A stretch of DNA of 64,000 nucleotides, taken from Hetaerina americana (taxonomy: Eukaryota; Arthropoda; Insecta; Odonata; Calopterygidae). The stretch covers positions 7,555,348-7,619,347 of the forward strand of contig JAKTNV010000023.1 of assembly GCA_022747635.1 (NCBI GenBank), read 5' to 3'. This document shows positions 29,918 to 41,725 of the stretch, one piece after another; position 1 is the first letter of the stretch, and each line of letters starts with the position of its first letter. Position numbers and translations under genes: made by a program. A model generated the notes under the pieces. The model searched no databases and was not told where the DNA came from. It saw only the letters and a program-made list of their open reading frames with translations.

Positions 29918-31919
29918 TGTCAACGTGGAAGAAACTTGGACAGAATTTGTCAATATCATGTAAAAAGGAATCGTAGATTTCATACCTATAAAATACGTTC
30001 AAGCAAATCGCGACCCCAGGTGGTACAATAAAGACGTTAGAAAAGCCCTTCGAAAGCAGAGAATGCTACACTCTAGGGTAAAGAGGGCAGGCGTGAACAC
30101 ATCATCTCCTGAGAATACACAATTATGGGACACATATAGATCCTCTAAAATTGAAACCAAAAAACAATTACGTAGCGCCTTACTGGAATTTAAACGCAAA
30201 GTACTTTGCGAGCACTTGGACACTGACCCCAAAGCTTTCTGGTCATATGTTAGGGAAGTAAATGGGAGTAAACAAACCATGGCTTGCTTAAGGGATTGTA
30301 GCAATGTAATTCATACAGACAGCGAGGTTAAAGCTAACATCTTAAATTCATTCTTCCAAAGCGTTTTCTCGAATGATGTTGCCACCGCATATCTCCAAGA
30401 AACAATACATACTCCACCCATGGAAAAAATAACAGTGGACCAACAAGGAATTCTAAAATTACTTAATGAGATTAAACCCAACAAATCCCCGGGTCCCGAA
30501 AATATACCAGCTAGGGTGATAAAACATTTAGCTCCAAACATTGCCCCGTACCTTGAATTTATATTTAACAAATCCCTCACAGAGTGCAAAGTACCTAAGA
30601 TTTGGAAAACCGCGCAAATAACGCCTATTTTTAAAAGTGGTGACAGGGAGGATCCCAGTAATTACAGACCTATATCTCTCACTTCTATCTGTTGTAAAAT
30701 CTTAGAGCACATAATTGTCAGTTCAATAATGAGACACCTTGACAATATTAACTTTTTAAGTGACAATCAACACGGATTCAGGAAAACCCGCTCCTGCGAA
30801 ACCCAATTAGGATTATTTACACATGATTTACTTGTATCTGGTGAGAGAGGTAGGCAAGTGGATGCCATCTTCTTAGATTTTCAAAAGGCATTTGATAAAG
30901 TCCCACATGGTAAACTCATTCATAAATTAAAGGTCGCGGGTATAAACAAGGGCGCCATAAGTTGGGTTAAAGATTTTCTTTCAGAGCGGGAACAGAGGGT
31001 AGTCCTTGATGGCGCTAGTTCCGACAGCGTTCGAGTCACGTCGGGGGTACCTCAGGGAAGTGTGATCGGGCCGTTACTTTTCTTGATTTTTGTTAACGAT
31101 TTGAACCGCGAAGTGAAAAGTAAAATTAGGATGTTCGCGGATGACACGGTGATCTATCGGGAGATATCTGGGGATGAGGATCGTTTTATTCTAGCGCAGG
31201 ATTTAGATTGCATTACTAAATGGTGTTCTAACTGGGGATTGACTCTAAATTATAATAAATGTTCAGTGGTAAATTTCTTTAAAAGATCAACGGAATTTGC
31301 TTACAAATTAGCTGGAGGTGACCTAGCAGTAGTTGATACGGTAAAATACCTAGGTGTCACATTCACTAAAGACTTAACTTGGGGGACTCACATACGTAAA
31401 GTCTGCGGTCAAGCAAATAAAAAATTGGGATTCATTAGACGCATTGTCGGCAAAAGTGACTCAAAGGTCAAGGAACGTTGTTACCACGCTCTTGTAAGGC
31501 CTCATTTAGAATACGCATGCAGCGTGTGGGACCCGAGTGAAAAAGGTCTCATTCGGGAAATTGAGAAGGTTCAACGCCGGGCAGCCCGTTTTGTAAAAAA
31601 TTCCTACGATAAAACGCAAAGCGTTACCGAAATGCTCATGGATTTGGGGTGGGAATCATTAGAAGAGAGACGATTCAATGCAAGACTGAAATTATTAAAT
31701 AAATTCAGATCCGCATGTTTCAGCACCGAGGTCTCGCAGATTATTCGTACTCCTACATACATTGGTCGCTTGGATCATGCATATAAAATTCGGGAAATAG
31801 ATGCCAGGACTAGCCGACTCAAGGACTCCTTCTTCCCACGGACAATACGGGATAGCAACTGTAGGATTATAGATAGTAAAAATTCCACTTGCCACCCTCA
31901 GTGTCTAAAAAATAATTAG
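29918..31919 (+). pseudogene. LINE-A ORF2 RT part, with a nonsense codon
   Basis: It encodes the complete RT and C-terminus (SGVPQGS, FADD) with a normal ending. CAA has become TAA at about 29959, and the endonuclease is missing. This copy carries diagnostic bases (GATAAAG at 30894, GCGCCATAAG near 30952, TCAACGGAATTT near 31288) that help trace the duplication. Confidence 0.9.
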
Positions 31920-32426
31920 TTCTACTTAAATGCATGCTCCTCCACTAACCTTATGTGTTTTGTTATAATAACCCATTCTTTCCGAATGACCTCATTCGTG
32001 TTCTGTTCATCTGTTTTTAAGTTTACCTTTCAATACCTCGTCCCTCTCCGCGGGGGGAAATTCCTGCTACCTGCAACGTTGGGTCGAATTCCCTTCCTTT
32101 TACTGTCTCTTTGGGGGGTTGAGTGTTTTGTGGTGCATTTTCATGTGGTAGTGATGTTTCACATTCTTGCTTGTGTTGTCCTGGCTTGCGTGTTTTAGGA
32201 TGGCTTTCGTCCTGTATCCTGGGGTGCAGTTTTTTGTTGTTTGGCGGTTTATGTGTTTGCATGAGTATTGGATGGAGGGAGTTTTGCATGAGTGTGTGCG
32301 CTGCTGGGGTGTAATTTTCCGTGTTGTTTTTTGCATGTGGTATTTTTCGTTTTTACGGTTGGTGACCTAACACCCCCCGCCACACGCCCTTGCGGCGGCT
32401 TGCGGGGTATTATGTAGATGTAGATG
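29918..32426 (+). mobile_element. LINE-A copy with TAGTAA target-site duplication
   Basis: This 5'-truncated LINE-A of the second subfamily starts at the NVEETW codons and ends in a GTAGAT tail. TAGTAA occurs at 29912-29917 and 32427-32432, a 6-bp duplication. It was inserted into what appears to be the LINE-C 3' UTR. Confidence 0.9.
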
Positions 32427-32432
32427 TAGTAA

Positions 32433-35338
32433 AAACCCACGCAGGAAAAACACCCACGAAGAGAAGGGGGGTGTGAAAAACCTGCGAAAACCCTATTAAT
32501 TAGAGGAAAGATACATGTACATTGTAACAATCATTTTTACAGAGTATACATATTATTAAGTTACTGAAATTGAAATGGAGAAATTAAATACATTGACAAC
32601 ACATGCGGAGTAATGAGAAGCGTGATGTTTCTAAAAATAATTACGCAAACTCCTACCGCTTGAGATGACAAAACAAAAATCAGGGTAAAAAACAAAGTAG
32701 ACACAGTGATCTGTATAACAGCTGAGTGGAATGACGGAGGGATACTGGTTAAGTTAAGTACCTGAGGAAAATGAACTTGTGAAGTGCTCTTCTAAATGTT
32801 GTTGTTGATGAAGAGTTTTTTATGTCATCTGGGAGAGAGTTCCACAGACGGCATGCTGTAACATGAAAAGATTTGTGATAGATTTCCGTGCGATGGTGTG
32901 GGACAAGAAGTTTGTTATTACCCCTGGTATTTCTGTTGTGGATTGAGTTGATGAAGAGGAAGTTTTTGTATAGATAATTAGGGGTGTGCTTTGAAAGTAT
33001 TCCGTAGAGAAGTGAAAGAATATGTAAATGCCTGCGGCCTTCTAGCTTTAACCAGGATATTCTATTAAATGAGTCGGAAATATGATCGTACTTCCTAAGA
33101 TCACATATGAACCGCACACAGGAATTATGGGTCTTCTGGAGTTTGGTTTTTAGTTCGCCTGAAAGGTCTTGGTATACTACATCACAGTAATCAAAGTGGG
33201 GTATGAGAAGAGTGGACACAAGAAGCATCTTTAAGGAGGGGGGAGCAATGTGCTTTAACCTTTTCAGTGAATGCAGGGATGAGTTAATTTTTCTGCAGAT
33301 AGCAATTGCATGATCAGTCCAAGATAATGTTTCATTTATGGTTAAGCCTAAATTATTTACTGTCCTTAGGTATGGTATGATAGATCCTTGCAATTTTAGT
33401 GGTGGTAGTTTATCAATACTTATTTTAGAATGTATTTTATGGTATCCGATTATGATGGACTGACTTTTGATTGGGTTTATTTTCAATAAATTTTTTATTC
33501 CCCATAGTGACAAAGCAGCCAGATCTGCATTAATTTCGTTTATAATTGTAGGTAGGTCTTGAAGGCGGGAATGGTGATATATTTGTAAATCATCGGCATA
33601 AAGGTGATGATTGCAATTTAAAATGCATTTACTAAAATCGTTTATATACAGGGAAAAAAGCAAAGGTCCAAGAATGGATCCTTGTGGAACACCCCTGTGT
33701 ATTTGAAGCCAGTTAGAGGATGAATTAGGTGTAGTGACACTTTGGAATCGGTTACTTAGGTATGAGCGAATCCACAGTAAAGACGAGGAAGAAAAATTCA
33801 GGTTTTGAAGTTTTGCTAAGAGAATATCTTTGTCAATAGAGTCGAAGGCTTTGGTAAAGTCTAGGAGAGTCATTATTGTCACCTCTTTGCGATCCATGGA
33901 TAGTCGGATGTCATCTGTTATTTTAAGGAGAGCGGTAGCTGTGCTGTGAGAGGACCGAAAGCCAGATTGTAGAGGATCAAGTAAGTTATTTTCATTCAGA
34001 AACTTTGAAATTTGTTCGTGAATGAGTCTCTCGAATGCTTTTGATAAAGGAGGCAAGATGCTGATTGGTCTGTATTCAGCAATGTTAGTGGGTGTGGATT
34101 TTTTGGGGATGGGACGGACGAGGGCACGTTTCCAGAGGGAGGGATATGTTTCAGTTAAAATAGACCAATTAAAGATATGAGTTAAAACAGGAAGTACAAT
34201 GGGAAGTAACTTTTGTATGAGAATAGCTGAAATTCCGTCAGCTCCATCTGAGGAGGACTTGATTTTTTTGAGGGCCTGGAGGACTTCCATTTGTGTGACG
34301 GGAGAAATTTTGAATGAGCTTCCAGCAGAAACTGGAGTTGGTTCAGAATTTTGCAAACTGTATATGTATTCATTTTTTGCATTAAAGTCGATTTCCGTCG
34401 GTGGGGTTGTGAATAAACGGTTTAGGTCGTCTGGAGAAATGTCAGCAGGTAGGGAGTGTTGATTTTTAGTTTTTCCAACACCAAGGTACTTCAAGCTTTT
34501 CCAAATATGTGACGGGGGCTCTTTAGATATTTGGAAGGCATATCTGATTTTGGAATTTCTAATGACTTGTTTAGTTTTGTTACGCAGTTTTTTGTAGATA
34601 TTGAATACATTTTCGTTTTTATGTTTTTTAAACAGGCTATAGACTGCGTCACGCCTACGCATCAAGTATTTTATTTCATCTGTTATCCAAGGGGAGCGTG
34701 GTTTGGACAGTCGGATTTTTCTAAACGGTGCATGTTTGTCTCCTAGATCATTTAAGAACGTATTAAATAGTTCTACTTTTTTATCTATGTCGTTGATGAA
34801 TTCTATAGACTGCCATGGAATGGTAGCCGCATCGGATACCAGGTATTTGTCATCTATGGACTTGAAATCGCGAGTAAGAATGAATTCCTGCTTAAATTTA
34901 GGACATCTAACTGAGTATGTTAAAAATAACACATCATGCATGGATATTCCTGGGGCAGAAAGTTGCCCATATGTTGTGATTTTGTCAGGGTTGGCTGTAA
35001 TTATTGCATCAAGCCAAGTGGCTGATGAAGATGTATGATGGGTAGGTTCTAGGGGAAGTATACTAAGACCGAGGGATGACATAGAGTTAGTAATTGTTTT
35101 AGAGTCATGAGTTGAGGAAAGAAAGTTGGCATTGAAGTCACCAGTAATAATAACATGGTCATAGTTCGGAATGAGGGAAGATAATGCTTCTTTCAACTCG
35201 GAAAAATAACCTATCTTGGGTGGGCGGTAAAATATGCCTAAAAGAATTTTTTGTAGGTTGAAGGTTATCTCTAAGAATGCAAACTCGGGTCTTTTGCAGT
35301 AAACGGAAGAACTTTTTGATATAATTTTGAATGAGAGA
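32433..35338 (-). mobile_element. LINE-C (CR1/Jockey-like), 5'-truncated
   Basis: This is a LINE distinct from LINE-A and LINE-B, truncated within the endonuclease. Its 5' edge at 35338 abuts the TAGATG tail of a minus-strand LINE-A fragment. The 3' UTR runs left to 32433 and probably continues beyond the LINE-A insertion. Confidence 0.85.
32749..35337 (-). pseudogene. LINE-C ORF2: partial endonuclease and complete RT
   Basis: The frame is open for about 860 codons. The endonuclease starts late: FYRPP, TGDFN and a HD motif remain, but the N-terminal Asn and Glu motifs are lost. The RT has EYRPISILP, LLDFTKAFD, RGVPQGSILGP and catalytic YADDLQIY, and the C-terminus has ACRLWNSLPDDIK. The apparent Met start and first 11 residues are encoded by the antisense of the adjoining LINE-A tail and are not LINE-C. 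No stop interrupts the RT. Confidence 0.87.
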
Positions 35339-35701
35339 TCTACATCTACATAATACCCCGCAAGCCGCCGCAAGGGCGTGTGGCGGGGGGTGTTAGGTCA
35401 CCAACCGTAAAAACGAAAAATACCACTGCAAAAAACAACACGGAAAATTACACCCCAGCAGCGCACACACTCATGCAAAACTCCCTCCATCCAATACTCA
35501 TGCAAACACATACACCGCAAAACAACAAAAAACTGCACCCCAGGATGCAGCACGAAAGCCATCCTAAAACACGCAAGCCAGGACACAACAAGCAAGAATG
35601 TGAAACATCACTACCACATGAAAATGCACCACAAAACACTCTACCCCCCAAAGAGACAGTAAAAGGAAGGGAATGCGACCCAACGTTGCAGGTAGCAGGA
35701 A
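35339..35701 (-). mobile_element. LINE-A 3'-UTR fragment
   Basis: It consists of tail, stem-loop and about 300 bp of 3' UTR, cut at GTTGCAGGTAGCAGGAAC. It meets a second LINE-A 3' UTR, repeating about 55 bp of the same region (35590-35645 against 35702-35756). Confidence 0.85.
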
Positions 35702-35756
35702 CAAGCAAGAATGTGAAACATCACTACCACATGAAAATGCACCACAAAACACTCTA

Positions 35757-36816
35757 CATCTACATCTACTTAATACCCCGCAAGCCGCCGCAAGGGCGTG
35801 TGGCGGGGGGTGCTAGGACACCACCCATAATTTAGAAAAGAAAAAGAAAAAAAAAAACCGCATGCAATAACGACAAAATCATATATATAAAAAAAAAAAC
35901 ATGGCATACATTCATGCATGAACACTTACACCCCACACACATGCAAACACTCAAACTACCAACTAACATACACATGCACCTGAAAGTATACCTAACATCT
36001 CTATAGTGTTTAATTTTGTTCCGACTTGTAAATTCAACGTTTTTAATATTTCTAAAGTGACTTCGGTTTCTTGCTATTATGATTACTGATTGTTCGGGGA
36101 AAGAATGAGTATTTGTACCTATCTGTCTTGGAATCTATCTCCCTTAGTTTATCTTTGTGGTCTGATCTACCTAAGTAGTGTGGGGCCATTATAATTCCTT
36201 CAGTGTCATATTTAAACTCGTTTGTTCTGAACCTTTCTAAAAGTCTAAGCCTCGCTTGTTCTCTCCGCACTTCAAGTGGTTCCCAGCCTAAATCCCCTAA
36301 GAGACCTGTCACACTTGTGTTTTTATCATAACAATTTTTAACGAATCTAGCGGATTTTCTCTGGACTTTATCTAATTCTTTTTGCCAAATTTTCTCCCAC
36401 GGATCCCAAATACTTGCGGCATATTCCAAATGAGGTCTAACTAGAGCAAAATAACACCTCTCTTTAACTTTTTCATTACATTTCCCCACCACCCGTTTTA
36501 TGAAGCCAAGTTTCTTTAAAGCTGATCCGCATATTGTCCTGATATGTGCTCCCCATGAAAGGCGTGGTGTTAGAACAACCCCCAAATATTTAACTTGATT
36601 TGCCGTAGTCAATACTGAACCCTCTATTTTGTAGTTTATATCCTGATCCTCGCTTCCTTTATTCCAAAATTTCAAAACTGCACATTTATCTATATTAAGT
36701 GTTAATCCCCATTTATTGCACCATTCCGAGATATTGTCTAAGTCTCTAGAGAGTAGCTCGCGATCTAGTTGGCTCCTTATTTCCCTGTATATCACCGTGT
36801 CGTCAGCAAATAACCT
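35757..36816 (-). mobile_element. LINE-B insertion, 5'-truncated
   Basis: It carries the LINE-B tail, stem-loop, 3' UTR and the C-terminal third of ORF2, beginning just before the FADD box. It is inserted in LINE-A between CACTC and CCCCCCAAAGAG with at most TA duplicated (35755-35756 and 36817-36818). Confidence 0.87.
36052..36816 (-). pseudogene. LINE-B ORF2 C-terminal third
   Basis: The frame starts at RLFADDTVIY and continues to the normal end YSFFPRTI...KPKSL. The preceding residues of the open frame (GRIPFLLLSLWG) are LINE-A 3'-UTR sequence. With only the last part of the RT it cannot function. Confidence 0.87.
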
Positions 36817-36862
36817 TACCCCCCAAAGAGACAGTAAAAGGAAGGGAATTCGACCCAACGTT

Positions 36863-36890
36863 ATGTATTATGTAGATGTAGATGTAGATG
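36863..36890 (+). mobile_element. 28-bp tail-only LINE insertion with 6-bp duplication
   Basis: The inserted bases are AT followed by GTATTATG and three TAGATG-type units, exactly the last 26 bp or so of LINE-A. They interrupt the LINE-A sequence ACCCAACGTTGCAGG and are flanked by AACGTT on both sides (36857-36862 and 36891-36896). This is best read as a retrotransposition event truncated almost at once. Confidence 0.8.
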
Positions 36891-36896
36891 AACGTT

Positions 36897-37559
36897 GCAG
36901 GTAGCAGGAGTTTCCCCCCGCCGGGAGGGAAGAGGGACTGAAAGGGAAACTTAAAAACAGATGAACAGAACACGAATGATGTCATGCGGAAAGAATGGGT
37001 TATTATAACAAAACACATAAGGTTAGTGGAGGAGCATGCATTTAAGTAGAACTAATTATTTTTTAGACACTGAAGGGTGGCAAGTGGAATTTTTACTATC
37101 TATAATCCTACAGTTGCTATCCCGTATTGTCCGTGGGAAGAAGGAGTCCTTGAGTCGGCTAGTCCTGGCATCTATTTCCCGAATTTTATATGCATGATCC
37201 AAGCGACCAATGTATGTAGGAGTACGAATAATCTGCGAGACCTCGGTGCTGAAACATGCGGATCTGAATTTATTTAATAATTTCAGTCTTGCATTGAATC
37301 GTCTCTCTTCTAATGATTCCCACCCCAAATCCATGAGCATTTCGGTAACGCTTTGCGTTTTATCGTAGGAATTTTTTACAAAACGGGCTGCCCGGCGTTG
37401 AACCTTCTCAATTTCCCGAATGAGACCTTTTTCACTCGGGTCCCACACGCTGCATGCGTATTCTAAATGAGGCCTTACAAGAGCGTGGTAACAACGTTCC
37501 TTGACCTTCGAGTCACTTTTGCCGACAATGCGTCTAATGAATCCCCATTTTTTATATCC
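36897..37559 (-). pseudogene. LINE-A ORF2 C-terminal fragment
   Basis: Coding positions run from 37559 down to about 37060, holding RCYHALVRPHLEYA, RRAARFVKN and SFFPRTIRD. One extra base (CACTGAAGGG) alters the last residues to PSVSKK. The rest of this interval is 3' UTR. Confidence 0.82.
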
Positions 37560-37565
37560 ATATCC

Positions 37566-38002
37566 ATTCTCTGCCTGGCTTCTGCCGAGAACAGACGTGC
37601 TCGAGCTCGCTCCCTAGAACCGGTTCGACCCTACCTGAGACTACCTGCGTGCCTGCTGTTACTTCTGTGTTTGTTCTTCCCTAGTGAAGTGTAGTTTAGT
37701 GTTAGCTTTAATTTTGTGAAATAGTTAGTTTATTTAGTTTTTGTGCTGTTTGTTATTAGTTTTTAATAGTTTGGTGGTATTCCTAGTGGGTACTCTTAGT
37801 GGCTTGCGGTGGTTTTTGTCCGTCGAATCTAATTGGTTATCGGTGAGTGTTTTATTTTCTTTACCATCTTTTTTCTTTCCTTTCTTTACTTACTTACAAA
37901 GCGTAACTTATTGATTGAGCTGAATTTAACTAACCCCTCTTAGAAATTTTAGCATAGTGTATACAGGTTAGCTTTTGTTGGGAACTCAGTAGTTTAATAA
38001 GG
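37566..38002 (+). promoter_or_regulatory. LINE-A 5' UTR (unit 1 copy)
   Basis: This leader is collinear with 24388-24832 of the full-length copy with few differences. It is the independent evidence used to place the LINE-A 5' end. Confidence 0.6.
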
Positions 38003-39028
38003 ATGGCTTCATCTAGGTCCCCTGTTGCCATGCTCGAAGGCACTGGCGAATGCGCGGCTTTAAGGGCCCGTATCGTCATGCTGGAGAGAATGGTGCGGGA
38101 GCTTCGATCGGAGATCGCCGGCCGGAGGGCTCCCCTCGGGAGAGATGGTGCTCGGGGTGGGAATACGAAAACCCGCCACGCCCATATGGGTGCACGGATT
38201 CGTCCGAATGCTACACGTGGCTGGGCGATTAGAGACCTACCCCGTGTCCCATCTCCCAACGAGGGAGTGTCTCACGTCCGTAGGTCAGACGATTGGAGGG
38301 TTGTCTCTCGAGGCAAGGGGAAGGTAACGCTGCGCCGTGGATTGGACTCTGCGGAGGCAGATACCATCCCCGTCTCCAACAGGTACCAGGTGTTGTCGGA
38401 TGACAGCACCACCGTACCTGCAGCCCCTACCCCTACTCCGAGGGCACTGCCTAGGGTAAGACGTCAGGGAACGGGAAGGGAGGGAATTGTAGTAATAGGT
38501 AGCTCGAATGTCCGTCGTGTAATGGTCCCATTGAGGGAAAGGGCGCGCCGCGTAGGCGCCGATCAACGGGTGACCGCCTGGTGTATACCAGGCGGAGGAG
38601 TCCCTCAGGTGACGAAGGCGATCGAGGCGGCGGTCAAAGGCACGAAGTGCTCTAGGCTGCAGGTCGTGGCCCATGTGGGCACCAACGACGTCACGGACCG
38701 TGGATCCGAGGAGGTCCTCCGTTCCCTTAGGGAACTGAGCTCCGAGGTGAATCGCGTCCAGGGCGTCGAGGGGGTTCGGCTGGGACTAACGGTCTGCAGC
38801 ATTGTTCCGAGGGAGGATCGCGGGTCTCTGGTTTGGAGCCGAGTGGAAGGCATAAACCAGAGACTATCGAGATTCTGCTCGGACATAGGAGCCTCCTTCG
38901 TCGACCTCAGACCAACCCTCCGATCTTGCAGGACTCCCCTTAACCGATCTGGGGTCCATTACACGGCGGAAGCGGCGAGTAAGGTAGCGGATAGGATACT
39001 CGACCACTGTAGGCCTTTTTTAGGATAG
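38003..39028 (+). CDS. LINE-A ORF1 (unit 1 copy), intact
   Basis: It has 341 codons with the same coiled coil, Arg-rich linker and esterase-like blocks as the full-length copy. Small changes include RRAP at 41-44 and SSEVNR near 250. It is uninterrupted although the ORF2 behind it is broken. Confidence 0.88.
   Translation: MASSRSPVAMLEGTGECAALRARIVMLERMVRELRSEIAGRRAPLGRDGARGGNTKTRHAHMGARIRPNATRGWAIRDLPRVPSPNEGVSHVRRSDDWRVVSRGKGKVTLRRGLDSAEADTIPVSNRYQVLSDDSTTVPAAPTPTPRALPRVRRQGTGREGIVVIGSSNVRRVMVPLRERARRVGADQRVTAWCIPGGGVPQVTKAIEAAVKGTKCSRLQVVAHVGTNDVTDRGSEEVLRSLRELSSEVNRVQGVEGVRLGLTVCSIVPREDRGSLVWSRVEGINQRLSRFCSDIGASFVDLRPTLRSCRTPLNRSGVHYTAEAASKVADRILDHCRPFLG
39016..39022 (+). promoter_or_regulatory. 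Putative -1 frameshift site T TTT TTA (unit 1 copy)
   Basis: The heptamer is identical in sequence and phase to copy 1. The ORF2 frame behind it is open only until an inserted A near 39194 shifts it. Confidence 0.55.
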
Positions 39029-41725
39029 AGGGCAGGTCACTTAGTGGGTCAATAACATCTGGGGATAGCGCGTATAATATTATTAATAAAAATATAAAAG
39101 TCATTGACAACACTGGCATTGATTTAGAAAGACATGTGACACGCACTTCCCCACAAAGGCGTCCTAAATTACAGTCAGGCACAAATAAGGACGATTATTC
39201 AACATCAAAATAATTTAACTATACTTGTTATAAATTGCAGAAGCCTCAAGAACAAATCAGCAGATCTAGAACACATAATCCAAACTCATTCCGCTGATAT
39301 AGTATTAGGCACAGAGAGTTGGCTGTGCAATGATATTAATGACCAAGAAATTTTCCCAATAGATTTCAAAGTTTACCGACACGATAGAGATACAAGACCC
39401 GGAGGAGGGGTTTTCGTGGCAGTTAAAAGTCATTTTGAAAGCAGGCAAGTTTCATTTGAAAATAATAACATAGAAAGTGTTTGGTGCACCTTACTACGGA
39501 CCAATCAACCCAACATAAATTTATGCTCTTTCTACAGACCTCCAGACTCAGATTTGAAAACACTTCACACCCTCAACGATCAAATTTACAATTTTACACG
39601 TAAATATAATAACAGCATAAACATAATTGGTGGCGACTTTAACCTCCCAGGTATAGATTGGGACAGCAATATCGTTAAATCTGGGACCCGCGATCGCGAA
39701 TCTTGCAATTCCATGATAAAATTGGTTCAAAGAAACTCCCTTCATCAAGCAGTACGCATGCCCACCCGTGGAAAAAACATATTGGATCTATTTCTTACAA
39801 ACACGCCTGAACGTATTATTAGTGTATCAACTGATGAGGGCTTGAGTGACCATAAAGCAATTAATGTCCATTTGGACATAGCAATAAAAAAGATTGTTAA
39901 ACCAAAAAGAAAAATTTATAATTACCATAAAGCAGACTTTGAATCTTTTGCCAATCAATTAAACTCTTCACTACCCGAGTTCAAAACCCGCTTAAGTCAT
40001 GTCAACGTGGAAGAAACTTGGACAGAATTTGTCAATATCATGCAAAAAGGAATCGTAGATTTCATACCTATAAAATACGTTAAAGCAAATCGCGACCCCA
40101 GGTGGTACAATAAATAAATAACCGTGGCTTGCTTAAGGGATTGTAGCAATGTAATTCATACAGACAGCGAGGTTAAAGCTAACATCTTAAATTCATTCTT
40201 CCAAAGCGTTTTCTCGAATGATGTTGCCACCGCATATCTCCAAGAAACAATACATACTCCACCCATGGAAAAAATAACAGTGGACCAACAAGGAATTCTA
40301 AAATTACTTAATGAGATTAAACCCAACAAATCCCCGGGTCCCGAAAATATACCAGCTAGGGTGATAAAACATTTAGCTCCAAACATTGCCCCGTACCTTG
40401 AATTTATATTTAACAAATCCCTCACAGAGTGCAAAGTACCTAAGATTTGGAAAACCGCGCAAATAACGCCTATTTTTAAAAGTGGTGACAGGGAGGATCC
40501 CAGTAATTACAGACCTATATCTCTCACTTCTATCTGTTGTAAAATCTTAGAGCACATAATTGTCAGTTCAATAATGAGACACCTTGACAATATTAACTTT
40601 TTAAGTGACAATCAACACGGATTCAGGAAAACCCGCTCCTGCGAAAACCCAATTAGGATTATTTACACATGATTTACTTGTATCTGGTGAGAGAGGTAGG
40701 CAAGTGGATGCCATCTTCTTAGATTTTCAAAAGGCATTTGATAAAGTCCCACATGGTAAACTCATTCATAAATTAAAGGTCGCGGGTATAAACAAGGGCG
40801 CCATAAGTTGGGTTAAAGATTTTCTTTCAGAGCGGGAACAGAGGGTAGTCCTTGATGGCGCTAGTTCCGACAGCGTTCGAGTCACGTCGGGGGTACCTCA
40901 GGGAAGTGTGATCGGGCCGTTACTTTTCTTGATTTTTGTTAACGATTTGAACCGCGAAGTGAAAAGTAAAATTAGGATGTTCGCGGATGACACGGTGATC
41001 TATCGGGAGATATCTGGGGATGAGGATCGTTTTATTCTAGCGCAGGATTTAGATTGCATTACTAAATGGTGTTCTAACTGGGGATTGACTCTAAATTATA
41101 ATAAATGTTCAGTGGTAAATTTCTTTAAAAGATCAACGGAATTTGCTTACAAATTAGCTGGAGGTGACCTAGCAGTAGTTGATACGGTAAAATACCTAGG
41201 TGTCACATTCACTAAAGACTTAACTTGGGGGACTCACATACGTAAAGTCTGCGGTCAAGCAAATAAAAAATTGGGATTCATTAGACGCATTGTCGGCAAA
41301 AGTGACTCAAAGGTCAAGGAACGTTGTTACCACGCTCTTGTAAGGCCTCATTTAGAATACGCATGCAGCGTGTGGGACCCGAGTGAAAAAGGTCTCATTC
41401 GGGAAATTGAGAAGGTTCAACGCCGGGCAGCCCGTTTTGTAAAAAATTCCTACGATAAAACGCAAAGCGTTACCGAAATGCTCATGGATTTGGGGTGGGA
41501 ATCATTAGAAGAGAGACGATTCAATGCAAGACTGAAATTATTAAATAAATTCAGATCCGCATGTTTCAGCACCGAGGTCTCGCAGATTATTCGTACTCCT
41601 ACATACATTGGTCGCTTGGATCATGCATATAAAATTCGGGAAATAGATGCCAGGACTAGCCGACTCAAGGACTCCTTCTTCCCACGGACAATACGGGATA
41701 GCAACTGTAGGATACAACTGCAGGA
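39022..41725 (+). pseudogene. LINE-A ORF2 (unit 1 copy), multiply broken
   Basis: An extra A in GGACGATTATTC (about 39194) shifts the frame and leads to a stop near 39213. The endonuclease frame resumes through SFYRPP, GDFN and SDHK to WYNK, where TAA follows the deletion junction at 40113. The RT frame continues to an extra A at 40645 (GCGAAAACCC), present only in unit 1, then through SGVPQGS and FADD to 41713. Confidence 0.88.

Larger units (their letters stand above)
35702..37559 (-). mobile_element. LINE-A 3' portion split by a LINE-B insertion
   Basis: The two halves, 35702-35756 and 36817-37559, are contiguous LINE-A 3'-UTR and ORF2 sequence once the LINE-B at 35757-36816 is removed. 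A 28-bp tail-only insertion also interrupts it at 36863-36890. It ends at 37559 next to the 5' end of an opposite-strand LINE-A. Confidence 0.82.
37566..41725 (+). mobile_element. LINE-A with complete 5' end, internally deleted, no 3' UTR
   Basis: The 5' UTR and ORF1 are complete. ORF2 has an early frameshift, lacks about 370 bp between the endonuclease and RT (junction at 40113), and stops short of the normal end at about 41713. There it passes through 13 unrelated bases into the middle of another LINE-A ORF2. It faces head-to-head with the minus-strand LINE-A ending at 37559. Confidence 0.88.

Noticed and set aside
32749..35373. Complete 874-residue LINE-C protein starting at 35373
   Set aside because: The first 12 codons are the antisense of a LINE-A tail; true LINE-C sequence starts near 35338 and the endonuclease is truncated.
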